Positions 6,286 to 10,394 of a stretch of 10,394 nucleotides of DNA are shown in pieces; within the stretch, counting starts at the first letter, position 1; every line of letters starts with the position of its first letter. Below the pieces are notes generated by a model. That model saw only the letters and a list, made by a program, of their open reading frames with translations, was not told the DNA's origin and did no database searches. The translations under genes and the position numbers were made by a program. The stretch is from Desulfuromonadales bacterium (lineage in GTDB: Bacteria > Desulfobacterota > Desulfuromonadia > Desulfuromonadales > UBA2294). The DNA is taken from assembly GCA_030591795.1 (NCBI GenBank), contig JAUVAJ010000026.1:1-10394 (forward strand), written 5' to 3'.

Positions 6286-6320
6286 ATCTGCACTTTTTTC
6301 TTCGTGCAGGTCTGTTTTTC
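6286..6320 (+). terminator. Rho-independent terminator after the 79-aa gene
   Basis: ATCTGCAC (6286-6293) pairs with GTGCAGGT (6304-6311), one G-U pair, with a 10-base T-rich loop, followed by CTGTTTTTC. It lies 21 bases after the stop codon and ends just before the converging NlpC/P60 gene. Confidence 0.7.
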
Positions 6321-6800
6321 TTACCAGAACCGTCCAGCCCCAGCCAGTCGCGTTGACCAGTAGTTTGAGTCGAGGCTGGCAATTTTAACTTTTTTCCCGG
6401 GCGACGGGGCATGGATAAAGTTCATTCCCTCGGTGTATATGCCGACGTGTGATATTGTTCGATGATTAATTTTAAAAAAAAGCAAGTCTCCCGGCTGTAG
6501 TTTGTTGAGCGGGACTTTAGTCGCTTGCTTGTAGAGCATCCGCGATGAATGCGGAACCTTAATCCCTACCTGACGATAAGCATACCGAACCAATCCGCTA
6601 CAATCGAACCCCTGAGGTGATTCCCCGCCATAGCGATAGGGAGTGCCGAGCATTTGTTCAGATATAGCTACGACCTGCTGCCCAGCATCCGTCCCACCTG
6701 ACAGGTCTGCCGAGGGTAAAACTTTAGGGGCACAGCCTGAAGATATGATCACGACAGCTAAAAAACCGAGTGTTACTGTGATTTTCTGCCAGTAAGTCAT
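6321..6800 (-). CDS. NlpC/P60-family cell-wall hydrolase, probable lipoprotein
   Basis: A predicted cysteine peptidase cutting peptide stems of peptidoglycan in the periplasm. The 159-aa protein starts with a hydrophobic signal (ITVTLGFLAVVIISSGC); Cys23 is a likely lipidation site, although the -3 residue is Ser rather than the usual Leu/Val/Ile. The NlpC/P60 domain spans about 40-159: LGTPYRYGGESPQGFDCSGL with catalytic Cys67, PGDLLFFK, then ISHVGIYTE with His118 and NFIHAPSPG with His130. The triad is therefore complete and the size is that of small Spr/NlpC-type lipoproteins. GGAG lies about 6 bases before the ATG on the minus strand. It lies 70 bases downstream of tonB on the same strand with no clear terminator or promoter between, so the two may share a transcript. 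Confidence 0.92.
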   Translation of the reverse strand: MTYWQKITVTLGFLAVVIISSGCAPKVLPSADLSGGTDAGQQVVAISEQMLGTPYRYGGESPQGFDCSGLVRYAYRQVGIKVPHSSRMLYKQATKVPLNKLQPGDLLFFKINHRTISHVGIYTEGMNFIHAPSPGKKVKIASLDSNYWSTRLAGAGRFW

Positions 6801-6870
6801 TTTTGCTCCGATTTATGTTGCCTGTCTAAAATCTTAAATATATAGCAAAAAACGTACCATATTACTTACT

Positions 6871-7557
6871 TTACGAGCGTTTGATCCGGAAACGAATCGG
6901 GATAGAGACCGCGCCCTCGGTTGCTTCTTTGCCAATTCTGGCCGGTTCAAAGTGCCAATTTCTAACAGTATTTATTGCTGCCTGATCGAGGATTTGGTAA
7001 TCAGAACTCTGCTCGACAATAATTTTACCAACAGCTCCAGAGCGATCGACAATAACTTTAAGCCAGACTTCACCCTCCCAGCCATAACGCAGCGCATTCA
7101 CCGGATATACTGGTGCCGGGTTTATCGCGTAAATTGGTGCAGCCTTGGAGGCGGTTACCGGATTGTTGTTTTGATTTGGTGTATTGGTAGAAACTGCTGA
7201 TAGAGAAACCTTTGTGTTAACGCCTTCTGTTATAGCTTCAATTAATATCTGGTTACTGATTTGCTTTATTGATTCACTATCAATGCGCCGATCATTGTTG
7301 TCTTGTCTAAGCTTAACGGAAGAAGTGGTGAGTTTTTGTCCTGACCTTTGTTTTTGAATCATTTGTGCAAGATGTTGTAATCGACTGAGGTCTCTGGTGA
7401 AGTCCAGGTCAATTCGAGGTAGAGAAACCATCCCAATTTCTATCGAACAGTCCTGAGGTTGTGTTGTTGTTTGTTTTGTCTCAGGCCACAGTCCGACAAC
7501 AGCCGCGTGGGCTGAGATCGAAAAAGCGACGAAAAAAATAAGGGAACGATTACTCAT
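6871..7557 (-). CDS. tonB: TonB-like energy transducer
   Basis: An inner-membrane-anchored periplasmic protein that passes proton-motive energy from ExbB/ExbD to TonB-dependent outer-membrane receptors. From the ATG at 7557 it has 228 aa. The N-terminal anchor (SLIFFVAFSISAHAAVVGLW) contains Ser13-x3-His17, matching the S-x3-H pair important in E. coli TonB. The C-terminal domain spans about 147-228: PAPVYPVNALRYGWEGEVWL, DRSGAVGKIIVEQSS, LDQAAINTVRNWHFEPA and a closing strand IPIRFRIKR. The linker (25-146) is Gln/Asn/Ser-rich and partly helical instead of proline-rich. The frame extends to a TTG at 7593, adding 12 residues before the anchor; neither start has a strong SD, and ATG 7557 fits better. 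No exbB/exbD is in the window. It lies head-to-head with a receptor gene. Confidence 0.88.
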   Translation of the reverse strand: MSNRSLIFFVAFSISAHAAVVGLWPETKQTTTQPQDCSIEIGMVSLPRIDLDFTRDLSRLQHLAQMIQKQRSGQKLTTSSVKLRQDNNDRRIDSESIKQISNQILIEAITEGVNTKVSLSAVSTNTPNQNNNPVTASKAAPIYAINPAPVYPVNALRYGWEGEVWLKVIVDRSGAVGKIIVEQSSDYQILDQAAINTVRNWHFEPARIGKEATEGAVSIPIRFRIKRS

Positions 7558-7626
7558 AACACCAGAACTCTGTAAGGTTTTTGTATCGTACAAGACTTCT
7601 TATTAAAGACGAAAACGCGATTGGGG

Positions 7627-7638
7627 TCAAATATTTGA
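7627..7638. promoter_or_regulatory. 12-bp perfect palindrome TCAAATATTTGA between tonB and the receptor
   Basis: TCAAATATTTGA equals its own reverse complement. It lies in the divergent spacer, about 10 bases downstream of a possible tonB -10 box, a position where a dimeric repressor could act. It does not match the Fur consensus. Short AT-rich palindromes can occur by chance. Confidence 0.4.
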
Positions 7639-7647
7639 TGACAAACT

Positions 7648-7676
7648 ATTATATAGTAGGCATATGTGAATTGTAA
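7648..7676 (-). promoter_or_regulatory. Possible tonB promoter
   Basis: On the minus strand a perfect TATAAT (7653-7648) lies 17 bases after TTACAA (7676-7671), which matches the -35 consensus at only three of six positions. Transcription would start near 7641 and run into the TCAAATATTTGA palindrome. For the divergent receptor, no -35/-10 pair with good spacing is visible; TATTAT (7647-7652) and TATAGT (7652-7657) are the only -10-like hexamers near. Confidence 0.4.
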
Positions 7677-7763
7677 CTAATCGAAATTGTGTTGTTTTAT
7701 AGAACTGAGGTTGCTATTTTGTCACGGTACAATGTAGTGAGGGGCAAAGTAGGAATTTTTTGG

Positions 7764-10256
7764 ATGGGTATGTTATTAAAACATAATCGGGTTTTGGTCG
7801 AGCTGCTGATAACGATTCTGATGACGTTATTTCTTGTTTGTGGAGTCACCACTACTTCTTTTGCACAGGAGGCAGAAGTCACAAAGGATACAGGTGGTGA
7901 TGTAGCTGTAGTACCGGAGTTGGAAGAGGTTGTGGTAACTGGTGCCATTGAGAGTGACGCCAGCGGCAAAAGTTCTTATGATAAAGCTACAATCGCGGTG
8001 TTGCCGTCCGGCGACGGTAATATTGGAGATTTACTCAAATTCATGCCTGGAGTTCAAGCGGCTGATGCGTCAAACACATCATTTCAAGGTGGAGATATTA
8101 TCCCTCCATTACTGTCAATTTCCGGCGGACGTCCTTATCAAAATAATTTTCTGATTGATGGTATAGGAAATAACAGCTTACTTGATCCAATAGAGGATAA
8201 TCCGCATAAATTTGATCGTTTGCCAGGTCACCCAGAAGAGATTTTTCTTAATGCTCGTCTGGTAAAATCGGTCACTGTCTATGATAATAATATTCCAGTA
8301 CGTTTCGGTGGTTTTACCGGTGGGGTAGTTGATGTTGAAACCATCGACCCGGCCGACAGGCCTGGTGGTACTGTCCACTACAAAACTACCCGTGATGAGT
8401 GGACAGAATTTCATATTGCCCCCTCTGATCAGGCTAAATTTGACCAGTCTACAACTTATTTTCGTCAACCGGAGTTTACCAAGCATTCAGGCGGTTTTGA
8501 TCTTTCCCTGCCAACAGGTACTGCTAGTGGCTTCTTACTTTCTTACCAATTTGTCTATTCTGAAATACCTCTCGTGTTTTTAGACACCAAGAGTACTCAA
8601 CACAGGCTCAATCAGAATTACCTCTTAAAATTCGTTACGAAACCGTCTTCAACTGACAAACTCACCCTTCAGGTAATTTACAGCCCCTATGAGGGGGGAT
8701 ATTTTATTAAGGATACATTGAATAGTGAATTTACCCTAAAAGGAGGGGGCACCTCTTTACTCGGCAGTTATGAAATGGCGTTAGGGGAAGGCATTCTTGA
8801 CTTGAGAGTTGGTGTCAGAAGGAGTGAAAATTCTCGTGAAGCACCTAAGGACTTCTTGTCCTGGTCTAACAGTACGAGTAAGAACTGGGGAACTCTGGTT
8901 GGCAGTAATTTCAGCAAAGAAGGTGGGTTCGGCGATCTAGATATTTTACAAGACTCTTATGAAGCTAATGTTGACTGGCTTTCGGGGGTAATGCGTGCAA
9001 AGGGGTGGTTCCATCAGCTGAGCTCAGGTTTACAATTACTCCATACCCGGGGTACGTATGATCGGAATGAAACCAGTCATTCATACAGGACTTCAGTTAC
9101 AATAGTGCCGACTGTGCCACCAGACCCCCTATTGGGTTGTGGCACTGATACGGTGGCCTGTGTTCCGGCAGAGCAGTATTTGAGTAGGCGGAGTATTTAT
9201 GGCGAAAGTCATGCACAGGCGAATCTAAGTCGATATGCTGTTTACTTGGAAGATCTGATTAACATTGACAGGCTTGAATTACGTCTTGGAGTACGTGTTT
9301 CCTACGATGATCTCATGGAAAATATCGATGTGGCTCCCCGCTTGGCAGCTACCTATGATCTCTTTGTCAACGGTCGAAGCAAGCTGATTGGTGGTTGGAA
9401 TAGATATTACGGGGATACCCTATTGTTATACAAATTGCGGGAAGGAATTACACGATATGCAGGTCAGACCCGTTCAACGGTCATAGATAATGATGTAGAG
9501 TGGGGAGTTCCAGTCAGGGTTTCTACCACCGACCAGTTTTCAGAGTTGGAGACACCGTTAGTTGACGAAATTGTCGCAGGATTTGAACAGTATCTGTGGG
9601 GTGGGGTAGCTGGTTTCCGTTACGTCCGTCGTGATGGCAAGGATGAATTCGCTAAAGAAAAGGATCCTGTTGGTACAGTGGGGGTTCGTTATACCCGTTT
9701 GAATAATAATGGCAAAAGTCATTATGAAAGTTTTCGACTAAGTTGGGAGAGGTATTGGCCGACACAATTTTTAAATATGAACGTTTCATACGACGAGTCG
9801 ACGTCAACTCACGGTGACTATGATGACGCACTTCTGTTGGATGATCTGGACGAGCAGATCTGGTATGACGGGAAACTCCTCTATCCCGATGAGTTGCCGC
9901 AGGATGATTAAAACCGTCGTCTGGTGGCTAGCTTGCTTTATTCAGTAGATATGCCCAAAGGTTTCAGATTTACAAATACCACGCATTTTCGTAGTGGTTA
10001 TCGAAATATCGAAGATACTGGCGAACCTGAATCGGTTAATGGAGCTGAATATCCTAAATATGAAGAAGTGAAACGACCTAGTTCAACCATTTTTGACTGG
10101 CGTTTTGATTGGGTTCCTCCGGCGATTCCGGAAAGAGCCCTCACTTTGACTCTGGAAATATTTAACCTTTTTAACAAGAGGACTTATGTCGGTGCGGCTA
10201 CTGACAGGTATGTTCTCGGCCGTCTATTCTGGGCCGGAGTAGAATATCGCTTCTGA
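7764..10256 (+). pseudogene. TonB-dependent outer-membrane receptor, interrupted by an in-frame TAA at 9909-9911
   Basis: An outer-membrane beta-barrel importer whose substrate cannot be read from sequence. ATG 7764 is preferred (AGGA 9 bases upstream); the frame opens at GTG 7689, but that would put 25 residues before the signal peptide. Residues 1-34 are the signal peptide (cleavage after SFA), EEVVVTG (54-60) is the TonB box, and the plug spans about 65-195 with NIGDLLKFMPGVQ, SISGGRPYQNNFLIDGIGNN and FGGFTGGVVDVET. Cys459-x6-Cys466 probably form a disulfide in an external loop. The frame stops at TAA after DELPQDD, then continues in the same frame as NRRLVASLLYSVDMPKGF through EIFNLFNKRTYVGA to the terminal GVEYRF, a classic barrel-ending aromatic motif. 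Only one base need differ for an intact receptor of about 830 aa. Confidence 0.85.
9909..9911 (+). other. In-frame ochre stop inside the receptor gene
   Basis: Codons read GAT GAT TAA AAC CGT CGT CTG. The frame is unchanged on both sides, so this is a substitution, not an indel. From memory, comparable receptors often have an aromatic residue after the DD here; TAT or TAC changed to TAA would explain it. Truncation removes the last 115 residues, several strands and the C-terminal barrel-assembly signal. Confidence 0.85.
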
Positions 10257-10274
10257 CTTCCTCACCACCAAATA

Positions 10275-10394
10275 TTACTCTGTAGCATCTCGTAACTCTA
10301 CAGCTCCAACAAATTCTAACAGTTCTCCCTGATGTAAAAGATTAAGATTGTAGATCCCCGGATTTGTTTGTGCCGGGACAGGTAGTGTTATCCA
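10275..10394 (-). CDS. C-terminal 39 residues of an unidentified minus-strand protein
   Basis: Reading the minus strand from the right edge, the frame starting at base 10394 is open for 39 codons and ends at TAA (10277-10275), giving a tail with NPGIYNLNLLHQGELLEFVG and ending VELRDATE. Alternating hydrophobic residues suggest a beta-sandwich end; I do not recognise the family. It converges on the receptor gene with only 18 bases between the two stop codons, and no terminator hairpin is visible there. The frame is short, so coding status is likely but not certain. Confidence 0.55.
   Translation of the reverse strand, partial: WITLPVPAQTNPGIYNLNLLHQGELLEFVGAVELRDATE

Noticed and set aside
7558..7593. 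TTG 7593 as the tonB start
   Set aside because: It would put 12 polar residues before the anchor and lacks a clear SD. ATG 7557 gives the usual short N-terminus before the S-x3-H helix.
7627..7657. Fur box in the tonB/receptor spacer
   Set aside because: The sequence lacks the GATAAT-type repeats of a Fur site; only an unrelated palindrome is present.
9909..9911. Programmed stop-codon readthrough or special amino-acid insertion
   Set aside because: TAA is not known to encode selenocysteine or pyrrolysine, and I see no convincing hairpin just after it. A substitution or error is simpler, though direct testing is listed.
9924..10256. Independent 110-aa gene starting at GTG 9924
   Set aside because: It has no SD, stays in the receptor frame, and its sequence is the C-terminal barrel of the receptor.

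Overview
This window is a stretch of a Gram-negative chromosome, most likely a deltaproteobacterium of the Desulfuromonas/Geobacter/Pelobacter kind. I infer that from memory of the gene order: a membrane pyrophosphatase next to ychF, then an rpsF-rpsR-DUF2232-rplI-dnaB cluster, plus an outer-membrane TonB receptor. No 16S rRNA or other decisive marker is present.

Left part (1-5447, plus strand): the 3' end of a membrane-bound pyrophosphatase (hppA) closed by a perfect 14-bp terminator hairpin; ychF, a translation-associated ATPase; then a compact operon of rpsF (bS6 with a long Ala/Pro/Thr/Glu repeat tail), rpsR (zinc-type bS18), a DUF2232 membrane protein, rplI (bL9) and dnaB (replicative helicase), closed by a strong terminator. 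These genes link ribosome assembly to replication. Two untranslated stretches hold RNA structure able to mask a Shine-Dalgarno (SD) sequence: the rpsF leader and the rplI-dnaB spacer. The dnaB SD lies in ideal position ahead of an ATC codon, not a standard start codon.

Middle part (5427-6800): folA (dihydrofolate reductase, minus strand) converges on dnaB and its stop codon lies in the dnaB terminator. A divergent 79-aa protein of unknown function has a good sigma70-type promoter and its own terminator. A minus-strand NlpC/P60 lipoprotein follows.

Right part (6871-10394), visibly more AT-rich: a minus-strand TonB-like energy transducer without the usual proline-rich linker lies head-to-head with a TonB-dependent outer-membrane receptor gene. 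The spacer between them holds a 12-bp perfect palindrome. The receptor frame is broken by one in-frame TAA (9909-9911) about 115 codons before its true C-terminus (10256), so it is a nonsense-mutated pseudogene, a sequence error, or a recoded gene. The last 120 bases encode the C-terminus of another minus-strand protein that continues beyond the window.

I see no CRISPR array, tRNA, rRNA, insertion sequence or phage gene. The most unusual items are the dnaB start/leader arrangement, the SD-masking rpsF leader, and the interrupted receptor beside its TonB.
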